Assembly (NCBI GenBank): GCA_003598055.1
Contig: QZKI01000095.1
Location: forward strand, 1-64,000
Length of the DNA: 64,000 nt
Source: Candidatus Abyssobacteria bacterium SURF_17
GTDB lineage: Bacteria > Abyssobacteria > SURF-5
Reading direction: 5' to 3'
Shown: piece by piece, positions 23,497 through 31,702 of the stretch
Layout: every line of letters starts with the position of its first letter
Position numbering within the stretch: the stretch's first letter is position 1
The notes under the pieces: model-generated
Told to the model about the DNA's origin: nothing
Databases searched by the model: none
Seen by the model: the letters and a program-made list of their open reading frames with translations, nothing else
Translations under genes and position numbers: made by a program

Positions 23497-24894
23497 ATGA
23501 TTCTTCTGCAAAGCGGTTCCAGGATAGTCCTCCTTAATCTGCCCGGAAAGCGTCTTTACATCAGGGATTACTACTGCAGTAAGGTCTCCAAGACGAACTA
23601 CCTTTTCGCCCCATGCGACTTTCTGATGCTTAGTGGCCGGCTCAAGGAGCGGTATGATGTGCGTTTCGTCGATTGCATTGCCGAGCGGTTGAGCGAACCG
23701 GCTTGTCTCACGAAGCTCTCTGCTCTTGCCCCGCAGGCAATCGTATTCCTTGCCGGCTCCGTATCATGGGAGGAAGACGCTATCTTTCTCCGGAAATTGA
23801 AGGGCCATTTCCCCGACACTCTCCTCATCGGGACGGGTGACATATTCCTCGAGGATGGCAACAAAGTGCTGGAGAGCAATCCTGCCATTGACGCCGCGAT
23901 ATTGAATTTCTCGACCGATGATATCATGCGGTTTCTCGCGGGTGATGCGCCTTTTAACATGATTATCAGGGACAACGGCAAGAAGGCTCGCGCATTACCC
24001 ATGAGGCGCGGCGCATACGAAGCGTTCTCGATGCCGATTCCGCGTCAGGAAATATTCATGCGGCGGCAGTACCGTCTCCCGTTTGTGAAACGTCCGTTCG
24101 CAACGGTTCTCACGGACTTCGGCTGTCCGTTCAGATGCTCGTTCTGCATCATGAGCACGCTGGGATACCGGTATCGGGAAACCGCGAACGTGCTCGAGGA
24201 ACTCGACCTCATCCAATCGCTAAACATCAGGGATATTTTCTTCATCGACCAGACGTTTCGGCCTCGGCGTTCCGACAACATGGAGCTCTGCGAAGCAATG
24301 ATAGCCAGGAAGTATGGCTTCAAATGGATATGTTACTCTCGCGTGGACGTGGTGGATGAGGATATTCTCGCTAGGATGAAGGAGGCCGGCTGCACCACGA
24401 TCATGTTTGGCGTTGAGAGCGGTGACCCTGAGATACTCGAGCGATACAGAAAGGGTTACACCCTCGAAAGAATCCATGAAACGTTTGCCCTGTGCAAGAT
24501 GCTCGGAATTCGAACGGTGGCAACCTTCATACTCGGTCTGCCTGACGACACCGAAGAGAGCTGCCGCAAGACCATCGAGCTTGCGTGCTCGCTTGAGTGC
24601 GATTACGCTTCCTTCAACTTCGCAGTGCCGAGAGGGGGGACCAAGCTGAGAACCGAGGCGATCGGCGCAGGCCTCATCGATTCGACGGTCACGGTGATGG
24701 ACCAGTCGGGCACGTTCTTCGTCATGCCCACGCATACTCTCAGTACAGAGCAACTGAGAAGATTGAGGCGGCTCGCGGTCAGGAAGTACTACTTGCGGCC
24801 GCGATATATTCTGAAACGGCTTCGAGCGCTCACGTCCCCGCAGGAGTTCGGCGAGATGCTCTATGCCGGCATCTCACTTTTCCGAAACCTCTGA
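23497..24894 (+). CDS. Second B12-binding-domain radical SAM protein
   Basis: The 465-aa protein, divergent from the GT39-like gene, has a cobalamin-binding-like N-terminal region (about 8-150). The radical SAM cluster is GCPFRCSFCIMS (Cys210, 214, 217), followed by TIMFGVESGDPEILERYRKG and TFILGLPDDTEES. The ATG at 23497 is favoured over a TTG at 23452, though the ribosome binding site is poor. Sequence and layout differ enough from the 20202-21647 product to indicate separate substrates. It is followed by another membrane glycosyltransferase-like gene, repeating the radical-SAM/glycosyltransferase pairing on the opposite strand. Confidence 0.83.
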   Translation: MILLQSGSRIVLLNLPGKRLYIRDYYCSKVSKTNYLFAPCDFLMLSGRLKERYDVRFVDCIAERLSEPACLTKLSALAPQAIVFLAGSVSWEEDAIFLRKLKGHFPDTLLIGTGDIFLEDGNKVLESNPAIDAAILNFSTDDIMRFLAGDAPFNMIIRDNGKKARALPMRRGAYEAFSMPIPRQEIFMRRQYRLPFVKRPFATVLTDFGCPFRCSFCIMSTLGYRYRETANVLEELDLIQSLNIRDIFFIDQTFRPRRSDNMELCEAMIARKYGFKWICYSRVDVVDEDILARMKEAGCTTIMFGVESGDPEILERYRKGYTLERIHETFALCKMLGIRTVATFILGLPDDTEESCRKTIELACSLECDYASFNFAVPRGGTKLRTEAIGAGLIDSTVTVMDQSGTFFVMPTHTLSTEQLRRLRRLAVRKYYLRPRYILKRLRALTSPQEFGEMLYAGISLFRNL

Positions 24895-24989
24895 GGATGC
24901 TAATCGGTCTCGTGAGGCACGAGCGTCATGCAAACCAGAGAAGGCGACTGGGGGAACTTTTCAGTGGGGATTGGAAGGCCGCGACAAAG

Positions 24990-26510
24990 ATGGAACTTTC
25001 AGACGCAAAAGTGAGGGAGCGAGCCTCCGCTTTCCTCTTTGGCAAGACGGGCACCATAGCCGTTGTGTGTCTCATGCTGCTTTGGCTGTATATTCCTTCG
25101 CTCACGTTTCACTTCTGGCTGGACGACTTCGGACTCTTGGAAAGCGGTAGAATCGAATCTGTGAGCGATTTCTTCAAGAGCTTCCATCCGGTGCGCTCCG
25201 GCCTCGGTCCAGGCGAAATATTGCCATATTATCGGCCACTCACCCAAAAAATATACTACTGGGTCATGAGACTGACCTTTGGGTTGAACCCATTCTATTA
25301 TCGCTTTGCCGACCTTTGCCTGCTCGGGCTTATCGCATTCAACATCTCCCTCATCACCGGCTGCCTCAGCAACGACAAGCTGGCGGGATTTCTGAGCGCA
25401 ATACTGTTTGCCCTCGGGACCTCTCACGCCATAACACAGATGTGGATGGCTCTGACCGAGGACCTGATTGTTGTCGTGTTCATGACCGCCGCTTTCTTCG
25501 CCTATCTTCAATCAGCTCGAAATGGCAGAAAATGGTGCTTTGCAGCTTCCGTGATTTTGTTCGTGCTCGGGCTGTTATCGATGGAATATGCCATTGTTCT
25601 CCCGGGATTGATATTCGTTGCTGAGGTCCTCTATGCATTACCGGGGAACAAGAATGAGGTGAAGCGGCTCGCTGCAAGACTCACACCGTTTGTCCTCATA
25701 GTGTTCGCTTACGTGGGAATGAGGTTGGTGTATATGAACGTGCCAGAGGTCGGGCCCTACGAGGTCTCAGTCGGATTGTTCACCCTGACGAATCTCGGTC
25801 GCTATCTCCTCATCGGGCTCGACAGCTACCTCATAGGCTTTCTTGGTGTTCCATCCATGGACACCCTTGTGAGTCAACATGTCCATTATGAAGTCAACTG
25901 GGCGCTGGCCGGCGTCAAACTCTTGATTGTCGCAGCGCCGGTTGCATGGATGGTCAGCAAACAACGAGCGCAGGTCAAGAGAGATGTTGTCTTTTCCTTT
26001 GCGTGGTTTGTGCTCGCCCTGATGCCCGTTCTCTTTCTGCCCAACCACTTTTACCGTTACTATCTGCTTCCGGCGAATCTCGGCCTCGTCTTCTTCGTGG
26101 CTACGATTCTCGCAGTGGGTGCACGCGCGATTGCAGCACATACCCGAGCCGGTGCATTCATTCTATGCATAGTCCTCATATTCTCAATGCTTGCGTATTC
26201 GACGAAAATGGTGCGGAAGGAACAGTCCGCGTTGCGACTCATATCATTGAGTATGGAGAGCATAGACCGGCAGTTGCTGCAGCAAATTTCGAATCCGCCG
26301 GACGGCAGCGGTTTTGTCTTCTCAGGCAATTTCAGCTTCGGTTGGTGGCGCAATCTTTCACCGGCCATCCGGACGCTCTACGACAATCCGACACTGAACG
26401 CAACTCTTCGTGATGGCGACAAGATTCCCGAAAAAGTGCTCATGTCTCCAGGCCCGCTCTATCTGGTTCATATTGAGGATGGAGTAGTGACAACAACTCG
26501 CGCCAGATAA
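24990..26510 (+). CDS. Polytopic glycosyltransferase-like membrane protein
   Basis: Encodes 506 aa from the ATG at 24990, preceded by GGAAGG. The open frame extends far upstream but there shadows the radical SAM gene. A start at 24897, just after that gene's stop, is possible but gives an unconvincing basic leader. About twelve hydrophobic segments are visible. The first outside loop has FHFWLDDFGLLESGRI, an Asp-Asp in the place of the GT-C catalytic acid, followed by LPYYRPLTQKIYYWV. A short periplasmic tail ends the protein. It is probably a lipid-carrier-dependent glycosyltransferase or an O-antigen-type membrane enzyme. Confidence 0.75.
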   Translation: MELSDAKVRERASAFLFGKTGTIAVVCLMLLWLYIPSLTFHFWLDDFGLLESGRIESVSDFFKSFHPVRSGLGPGEILPYYRPLTQKIYYWVMRLTFGLNPFYYRFADLCLLGLIAFNISLITGCLSNDKLAGFLSAILFALGTSHAITQMWMALTEDLIVVVFMTAAFFAYLQSARNGRKWCFAASVILFVLGLLSMEYAIVLPGLIFVAEVLYALPGNKNEVKRLAARLTPFVLIVFAYVGMRLVYMNVPEVGPYEVSVGLFTLTNLGRYLLIGLDSYLIGFLGVPSMDTLVSQHVHYEVNWALAGVKLLIVAAPVAWMVSKQRAQVKRDVVFSFAWFVLALMPVLFLPNHFYRYYLLPANLGLVFFVATILAVGARAIAAHTRAGAFILCIVLIFSMLAYSTKMVRKEQSALRLISLSMESIDRQLLQQISNPPDGSGFVFSGNFSFGWWRNLSPAIRTLYDNPTLNATLRDGDKIPEKVLMSPGPLYLVHIEDGVVTTTRAR

Positions 26511-26532
26511 ATCACCTGCGGCGCACCCACCC

Positions 26533-26562
26533 TTGTGATGCTCCTTTTTTCTCTGCTATAAT
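26533..26562 (+). promoter_or_regulatory. Sigma-70-type promoter for the UxaA-family gene
   Basis: TTGTGA at 26533-26538, an 18-bp spacer and TATAAT at 26557-26562. The gene's ATG is 77 nt downstream of the -10 box. The -10 is perfect and the -35 matches four of six bases. Confidence 0.6.
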
Positions 26563-26638
26563 TGACACGGTTTCATTCCAGCACACCCAGACCTGTGTAG
26601 TTCATTGCTTCGAGGGAGTGCGCAGGAGGCAATACCAT

Positions 26639-27790
26639 ATGGAATTCCTCGGATATCGGCGGAATAATGGCACGTTCGGAGTTCGAAATTATGTTGTAGT
26701 CATGTCCTCGGTCGCATGCGCCAACGGCGTCGTTGATGCGATCGGGCGTGCGCTGCCGGATGTCGTTCCCATTACGCATGCGTATGGCTGCGCATGTGGA
26801 CCGGAGGATATCGGCTTGAGTCAGCGGGCGCTTGCGGGTCTGCTGAACAATCCGAATGTGGGCGCGGCCCTTGTCATCGGGTTAGGTTGCGAAGGGCTGA
26901 AGAGCGAGTATCTCACGCAGGCGGTTGAGAATAAGCCGGTCGAAAGGCTCGTGATTCAGCAATCGGGCGGAAGCGCGGCCACTACCGCCAAGGGTATTGA
27001 AATCGCATCAAGATTCCTGCATGAACTCGAACGACAGCAGCGGGTGAAAGCGCCCGTGAGCGAACTGATAATCGCGCTCGAGTGCGGCGGCTCGGATGCC
27101 TTCTCCGGAATCACCGCGAATCCGGCCGTTGGCGCGGCCGCCGACCGGTTTGTGCGCGAGGGCGGGACGGTCATTCTCGCCGAGACAACCGAGATGATTG
27201 GCACCGCCCACATACTCAAACGTCGTGGCGCAACGCCGGAACTAGGCGAGCAAATCGAAAACCTCGTAAACAATCACGAGCGCCATGTGCGCGCATCGCT
27301 CGGCGAGCTTGCCGGATTGGCAATCGGCCCCGGCAATATGGACGGCGGCCTATCCTCGATAACCGAAAAATCGCTCGGCTGCATCATGAAAGGCGGCACA
27401 ACGCCCATCAACGAGGTCATCGAATATGGCAGCCGACCCTCAAATCGCGGGCTTGTCATCATGGATACGCCCGGCTATGACATCGACTCGATGGCCGGCA
27501 TGGCGGCGGGAGGAGCGCAGCTCATCCTCTTTACCACAGGATGCGGCTCAACGGCAGGCTTCCCGGCCATCCCGGTGCTTAAAGTGGCGAGCAACTCGCG
27601 CATATACCGGAATATGCCGGGCGACATGGACGTGAACGCAGGCTCCATCATCGACGAGGGCAAGACGATTGACGAGGTCGGCCAGGAAATCTTCGACCTT
27701 ACGGTTGAGGTGGCCAACGGCAAGAAAACCTGCGCCGAAATCAACCGCTCGGTCCCCTTCAATTACTCCAAACAAGGCCCGACGTTTTAG
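26639..27790 (+). CDS. UxaA-family lyase/dehydratase, large (catalytic) domain only
   Basis: The 383-aa protein matches the C-terminal catalytic part of altronate dehydratase (UxaA) and the large subunit of (2R)-sulfolactate sulfo-lyase (SuyB). Signatures are GVRNYVVVMSSVACAN, THAYGCACGPED, VIGLGCEGL, ALECGGSDAFSGITANPAVG, LAETTEMIGTAHIL and FTTGCGSTAGFPAIPVLKVASN. ATG 26639 has AGGAGG 9 nt upstream, so the longer start is rejected. The N-terminal SAF domain of full UxaA (or the small SuyA partner) is absent and none is encoded nearby. The substrate, a hydroxy or sulfo sugar acid, is undetermined. It converges with the methyltransferase gene at 27878. Confidence 0.8.
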   Translation: MEFLGYRRNNGTFGVRNYVVVMSSVACANGVVDAIGRALPDVVPITHAYGCACGPEDIGLSQRALAGLLNNPNVGAALVIGLGCEGLKSEYLTQAVENKPVERLVIQQSGGSAATTAKGIEIASRFLHELERQQRVKAPVSELIIALECGGSDAFSGITANPAVGAAADRFVREGGTVILAETTEMIGTAHILKRRGATPELGEQIENLVNNHERHVRASLGELAGLAIGPGNMDGGLSSITEKSLGCIMKGGTTPINEVIEYGSRPSNRGLVIMDTPGYDIDSMAGMAAGGAQLILFTTGCGSTAGFPAIPVLKVASNSRIYRNMPGDMDVNAGSIIDEGKTIDEVGQEIFDLTVEVANGKKTCAEINRSVPFNYSKQGPTF

Positions 27791-27877
27791 GACGGCGCTG
27801 GGATGAAGCGATTCCTTTGAGCTCTTTACGTCTTTGCGGTAACAATCCCGTTTTGCACAGCAGTCGGATTTGGAAAT

Positions 27878-28684
27878 TTATGTCTTCTCGGCAAATGCCT
27901 TGAAAAATGTGTAGCAGAATACGCCGTCGGGCTCGGCTGTTCGGTAAAGGTCATGAATGCCTTTGTCGAAAGTGAGTTGGTCGATTAGTCCTGCCGCAAG
28001 AGCGGATTCACGGACGCCCTCAATCATTGCCGTGAACGTCTTTCTGGTAAAGCCTTCGACAAGCTGCGGCCTGCTCGAATCAGCGTAGACCATTCGGGGG
28101 GACACGCGAATCGAGCCGAATCCCGCTTTGCACAGGAGCGGGTAAAGTTCTCGCCCTATCATCGCGTTGCCGCCGGCGCGCCTTTGCAATTCCACCTGAC
28201 ATTGAATCGCCTTATGCGCCGCTTCACTATCCGGATGAAAGTAGGCTGAGCCGTGGTCCCCTTCGATGACGGTGATTGTGCCGCCCACCTTGAGAAGACT
28301 CTTGAGGGCATTGAGTGCCTGGACGGGCTTCGACAGATGCTCCAGAACGAAACAGACAAACACGTGCTCGAACGATGAGGGCCTGAAGGGAAGGTGGAAG
28401 ATATCGCCCTGCCGGAAGTGGACATTTGTTAGGCCTGCCATTTCCACCTTTCTTTTGGCTTCGGCAAGAGAGGTTTCAGATATGTCAACTGACGTGATCA
28501 CAGCGTTTGGGCTATTTCGAGCGAGCGTAACGGTCTGAGCGCCGACTCCGCACCCAGCTTCGAGGACCTGGCTGCCCGCCGGATACAAAGTATCGTAGTG
28601 CAGTAATTCAACGAGAGTGGTGGCCTGGTCTTGAAGGCGGATGTTTTCTTTTTGGTTGTATCCGTGGACGTATGTTCTATTCAT
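27878..28684 (-). CDS. SAM-dependent methyltransferase
   Basis: The 268-aa class I methyltransferase has SAM motif I QVLEAGCGVGAQTVTLA (about 39-55), SVDISETSLAEAKRKVEMAG (motif II), and VFVCFVLEHLSKPVQAL then GTITVIEGDHGS further on. The layout is like ubiquinone/menaquinone-type and small-molecule methylases. ATG 28684 overlaps the stop of the lyase gene (28677-28679) by 8 nt. The longer reading frame inside that gene is therefore rejected and the two are translationally coupled. The coupling suggests it acts on a product of the hydratase/lyase pathway or a shared regulon. Substrate unknown. Confidence 0.8.
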   Translation of the reverse strand: MNRTYVHGYNQKENIRLQDQATTLVELLHYDTLYPAGSQVLEAGCGVGAQTVTLARNSPNAVITSVDISETSLAEAKRKVEMAGLTNVHFRQGDIFHLPFRPSSFEHVFVCFVLEHLSKPVQALNALKSLLKVGGTITVIEGDHGSAYFHPDSEAAHKAIQCQVELQRRAGGNAMIGRELYPLLCKAGFGSIRVSPRMVYADSSRPQLVEGFTRKTFTAMIEGVRESALAAGLIDQLTFDKGIHDLYRTAEPDGVFCYTFFKAFAEKT

Positions 28685-29567
28685 TGCCTTGCTGTGACTT
28701 AAATTTCTCTTCCAGTTCATTGTACCCGGGCACGCCGATGAACTGATTGAATTCCATGAACGCAGAGAGGAAATCACCGAAATCCTGCGTTTGACCGGTC
28801 TCCTTCAGATGTCTCAGAGAATCCAGATTTGCACGGATGGTCGCGGCAAGGCATGCAGCCGGATAAATCGCGATGGCGAAGCCCATTTTCTCAAGTGTCT
28901 CAACAGGCAGGCTTGGCGTACGCGGGGCCATGTTGATGAGGCAGGGAACATCGAAGAGCTTGGGAATCTGTTCCATTTGCTCGACGGTCTCCGGCGCTTC
29001 GACGAACATAATGTCGGCTCCGGCCTCAACATAGGCGTGCCCGCGCTCGATGGCGTTCTCCCATCCCTCGACCGCGAGCGCGTCCGTGCGCGCGATGATG
29101 AGGAAATCGTCGGTTGAGCGGTGTTCGACTGCGGCCCTGATTTTCGCTGCCATCTCATCCTTCGGTATCACCTGCTTGCCGCTCATGTGTCCGCAACGTT
29201 TCGGCCACACCTGGTCCTCGATGTGAATTGCTGCCGCTCCCGCTTTCTCAAATTCCCTGACCGTTCGGATGACATTGATAGCGTTGCCGTAGCCGGTATC
29301 CGCATCGGCAATGAGGGGAATCCCGACCGCGCCCGCAATCGCGCGCACGTTTTCGAGCATCTCGGTCATGGTCAGGAGGCCGATGTCGGGCAGTCCGCGC
29401 ATTGAGGCAGCCGTTCCGTAACCGGTCATATACGCCGCTTCAAATCCGGCTCCCTCCACGAGTTTTGCAGTCAAGGCGTCATATGCGCCCGGCGCCACGA
29501 TGAGTTTTTTCCGGCGAAGCGAATCTTTGAGCTTTCGACCAGCATTTGTCTTAGATTCATTCGACAT
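28677..29567 (-). CDS. Isocitrate lyase / PEP mutase superfamily lyase (methylisocitrate or dimethylmalate lyase-like)
   Basis: The 296-aa enzyme has DADTGYG (88-94, Mg2+-binding region) and the catalytic loop WPKRCGH (Cys125) seen in the lyase branch (PrpB, dimethylmalate lyase, oxaloacetate hydrolase-like). This excludes a true phosphonate mutase, which lacks the cysteine. Other landmarks are ARTDALAVEGWENAIERG and INMAPRTPSLPVETLEKMGF. It should cleave a C-C bond of a 2-substituted malate-like acid to give pyruvate, glyoxylate or similar. ATG 29567 is preferred over 29615. It lies downstream of an aconitase-type hydratase pair on the same strand, which hints at a hydratase-then-lyase sequence. 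Confidence 0.83.
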   Translation of the reverse strand: MSNESKTNAGRKLKDSLRRKKLIVAPGAYDALTAKLVEGAGFEAAYMTGYGTAASMRGLPDIGLLTMTEMLENVRAIAGAVGIPLIADADTGYGNAINVIRTVREFEKAGAAAIHIEDQVWPKRCGHMSGKQVIPKDEMAAKIRAAVEHRSTDDFLIIARTDALAVEGWENAIERGHAYVEAGADIMFVEAPETVEQMEQIPKLFDVPCLINMAPRTPSLPVETLEKMGFAIAIYPAACLAATIRANLDSLRHLKETGQTQDFGDFLSAFMEFNQFIGVPGYNELEEKFKSQQGNE

Positions 29568-29896
29568 TTGGGAATCCCAACAGTAGTCAGTGCGAGCGCA
29601 GCGAAGCAATCTCATTGTTTTAAAGAGATTGCTTTGTCGCTACGCTTCTCCTAAGAAAATGGAAATGCTTTCTATTATTAGTGACTCGCGCCTTGTCGTC
29701 TATGTTACTGTAGAATAATGAGTTATGCATGATTTGGTTTTCTTTCACATATAACCCCGCCGCAGGTGGAGTCGGCTGCTCGCAATGACTCTTTTCCGGT
29801 TGCGATGGCGCCGCGCTGGGCGGTTGTTTGTTTCTCGTTGGGGCGCAGCATGCTGCGCCCTGAATCGCCTCTCACGGAAGCGGTGATGAATCACTT
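29568..29896. other. 329-bp gap within the hydratase/lyase cluster, filled with repeats
   Basis: It contains a copy of the GTCAGTGCGAGC-type repeat (29586-29650), a possible remote arm GCTCGCAATGAC near 29770, and the 20-bp palindrome at 29841-29860. No gene. The insertions probably split what was a tighter operon. Confidence 0.5.
29841..29860. repeat. 20-bp perfect palindrome identical to the core at 8791-8810
   Basis: GGGCGCAGCA followed by its reverse complement. The exact 20-bp match to the core of the 30-bp palindrome at 8786-8815 shows these are copies of one dispersed family. Confidence 0.7.
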
Positions 29897-30388
29897 TCAG
29901 GTATCGGCGAGCATCTTCATGATGCCGCCTTTTTTTAATGACTCGACCATGATGTGATGCAGCGGAGTGGCCTGAAACTGTTTCTTGGTTGAAAGATTTG
30001 TCACTCGTGCGGCCTCGAAGTCCACTTCAAGCTCATCACCCATACTGACGGCGGATGCAATGCCCGGACACACCAGCACCGGCAGCCCGATGGCGATGGC
30101 ATTCCGAAAGAATATTCGCGCGAACGATTCTGCCACAATCGCGGCGACTCCGAGAAATTTCAGCGCATCCGGCGCGGTCTCACGACTCGAGCCGCAGCCG
30201 AAGTTGGAGCCGCCGACGATGATTCCGCCAGCCTTGAAGTCACTCACGAATTCAGGAGCGATCGGCTCAAACACATGCTTGCTCATCTCTTCGATGGGGA
30301 GGTCCATATAGTGGCCGGGAGTAATCTGGTCGGTGTCCACATTATTGCCGAACGTCCATGCGGGTCCCGTAATCTTCAAGTAGTCCAT
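29897..30388 (-). CDS. Aconitase-family hydratase, small (swivel) subunit, LeuD/HacB-like
   Basis: The 163-aa protein has the swivel-domain motifs GNNVDTDQITPGHYMDLP and GGSNFGCGSSRETAPDAL, then AESFARIFFRNAIAIGLPVL. In characterised archaeal homologues the residues after the loop tyrosine discriminate isopropylmalate (YLV-type) from homoaconitate (YLRT). Here the loop reads YMDL, with Asp where Arg or Val is usual, so the substrate is uncertain. GGGAGGTG lies 8 nt upstream inside the end of the large-subunit gene, 4 nt away. It could be a leucine-pathway isomerase, or a hydratase for another substituted maleate such as dimethylmaleate feeding the downstream lyase. Confidence 0.82.
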   Translation of the reverse strand: MDYLKITGPAWTFGNNVDTDQITPGHYMDLPIEEMSKHVFEPIAPEFVSDFKAGGIIVGGSNFGCGSSRETAPDALKFLGVAAIVAESFARIFFRNAIAIGLPVLVCPGIASAVSMGDELEVDFEAARVTNLSTKKQFQATPLHHIMVESLKKGGIMKMLADT

Positions 30389-30392
30389 ATGT

Positions 30393-31643
30393 TCACACCT
30401 CCCTGGGGTCGGTTATAGCGCCTTTGAGCGCTGAAGCCGCGACGGTCGCGGGTGAACCAAGGTACACCTCCGCATTTGCACTCCCCATCCGTCCCTTGAA
30501 GTTTCTGTTGGTTGAAGAGATGCAGACCTCACCGGGCGCGAGCAAGCCCGTATGCGCGCCGAAGCATGGGCCACACGTCGGATTGCAGATTACGGCGCCT
30601 GCTTCTGAGAAGATTTTCAGCAAACCCGCTTCCATAGCCTTCACATAGACCTCTCGCGAGGCGGGATATACGTATAACCTAACGAATGGCGGAACCGTGC
30701 CGCGTTTCAGTATTTCAGCCGCCGCCTGCAAGTCTTCGAATCGTCCGTTCGTGCACGAGCCGAGCAGAGCCTGATGTATTGACGTACCCTTGACCTCACC
30801 GATCGATTTTACATTCCCGACCGAATGCGGGCATGCCACCTGTGGCTCCAATCCTGACTGATCAACCTCGTACGTTGCCTCATACTGAGCGTCCGCATCG
30901 GCAGCCAACGGGGTAGAGGAGGCATCTCCCCGTCCTTTCAGATACGCGAGCGTCTTCTTGTCTGCATTGAAGAACCCGAACTTTGCCCCGATTTCGACCG
31001 CCATATTGCTGATCGTCATCCGGCTCTCGACGCTCAGCGCCTCAGCGCCATCGCCCACAAATTCGATGGATTTGTACTGTGCCACTTCCGTGCCATATTT
31101 GCCCGCTATATGGAGAATGACATCCTTTGAAGCGACGCGCTCCGGCAGATGTCCCTCTAATATGAAGCGAATCGTGGGCGGAACCATGAACCAGAGCTCG
31201 CCGCGTGCCAAGACGTACGCCATCTCTGTCGTGCCGATTCCCGTGCCCGCGGCTCCGAGCGCTCCATAGGTGCACGTATGCGAGTCTGTGCCGACAATGA
31301 GGGCGCCCGGCCGGGCATGGCCTTTCTCCATCATCACCTGATGGCATATGCCCTCGCGCTCGCCGTAGTAATGCGCAACCCCTGCGGACTGGATGATGTT
31401 TCGAATCATCATCTGCGCTGCCGCAAGACGCTCGGTCGGCGCAGGGATGTAATGATCGAACAGGACCACGACTTTCTGCGGGTCCCAAATCTCGCTCACG
31501 CCGGCGGACATCAACTGCATCCAGCTCAAGGCGAACGCCTCATGCAGCATCGCGCAATCAATCGGCGCTACCACATACTCCCCCGGCCTGACCGGTTTCC
31601 CCACTTTTCGCGAGAAGACCTTTTCCGCAATCGTTTCACCCAA
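30393..31643 (-). CDS. Aconitase-family hydratase, large [4Fe-4S] subunit, LeuC/HacA-like
   Basis: The 416-aa protein carries the cluster ligands in LLGSCTNGR and ICNPTCGPCFGAHTG and the motifs IVGTDSHTCTYGALGAAGTGIG and ISSTNRNFKGRMG. The length matches the archaeal-type large subunit (about 417-420 aa). I place the start at TTG 31643 (reading MGETIAEKVFSRKVGKPV), because GGAGG lies 7 nt upstream and the family begins at this point. The longer frame to 31721 overlaps the preceding gene and has no homology-like content. It forms a heterodimer with the small subunit, converting one hydroxy-dicarboxylate to its isomer or hydrating the alkene. Leucine synthesis is possible given leuA at 60293. 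Confidence 0.85.
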   Translation of the reverse strand: MGETIAEKVFSRKVGKPVRPGEYVVAPIDCAMLHEAFALSWMQLMSAGVSEIWDPQKVVVLFDHYIPAPTERLAAAQMMIRNIIQSAGVAHYYGEREGICHQVMMEKGHARPGALIVGTDSHTCTYGALGAAGTGIGTTEMAYVLARGELWFMVPPTIRFILEGHLPERVASKDVILHIAGKYGTEVAQYKSIEFVGDGAEALSVESRMTISNMAVEIGAKFGFFNADKKTLAYLKGRGDASSTPLAADADAQYEATYEVDQSGLEPQVACPHSVGNVKSIGEVKGTSIHQALLGSCTNGRFEDLQAAAEILKRGTVPPFVRLYVYPASREVYVKAMEAGLLKIFSEAGAVICNPTCGPCFGAHTGLLAPGEVCISSTNRNFKGRMGSANAEVYLGSPATVAASALKGAITDPREV

Positions 31644-31702
31644 TTTGTTTCCTCCGAATTCGGACTTCCCCGGCCTCTTCCAGTTGCATTCGCTAAACTT
31701 GC

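Noticed and set aside
24597..24989. N-terminal extension of the membrane glycosyltransferase-like gene
   Set aside because: It lies in a shadow frame of the radical SAM gene and reads as arginine/histidine-rich nonsense; ATG 24990 has a ribosome binding site.
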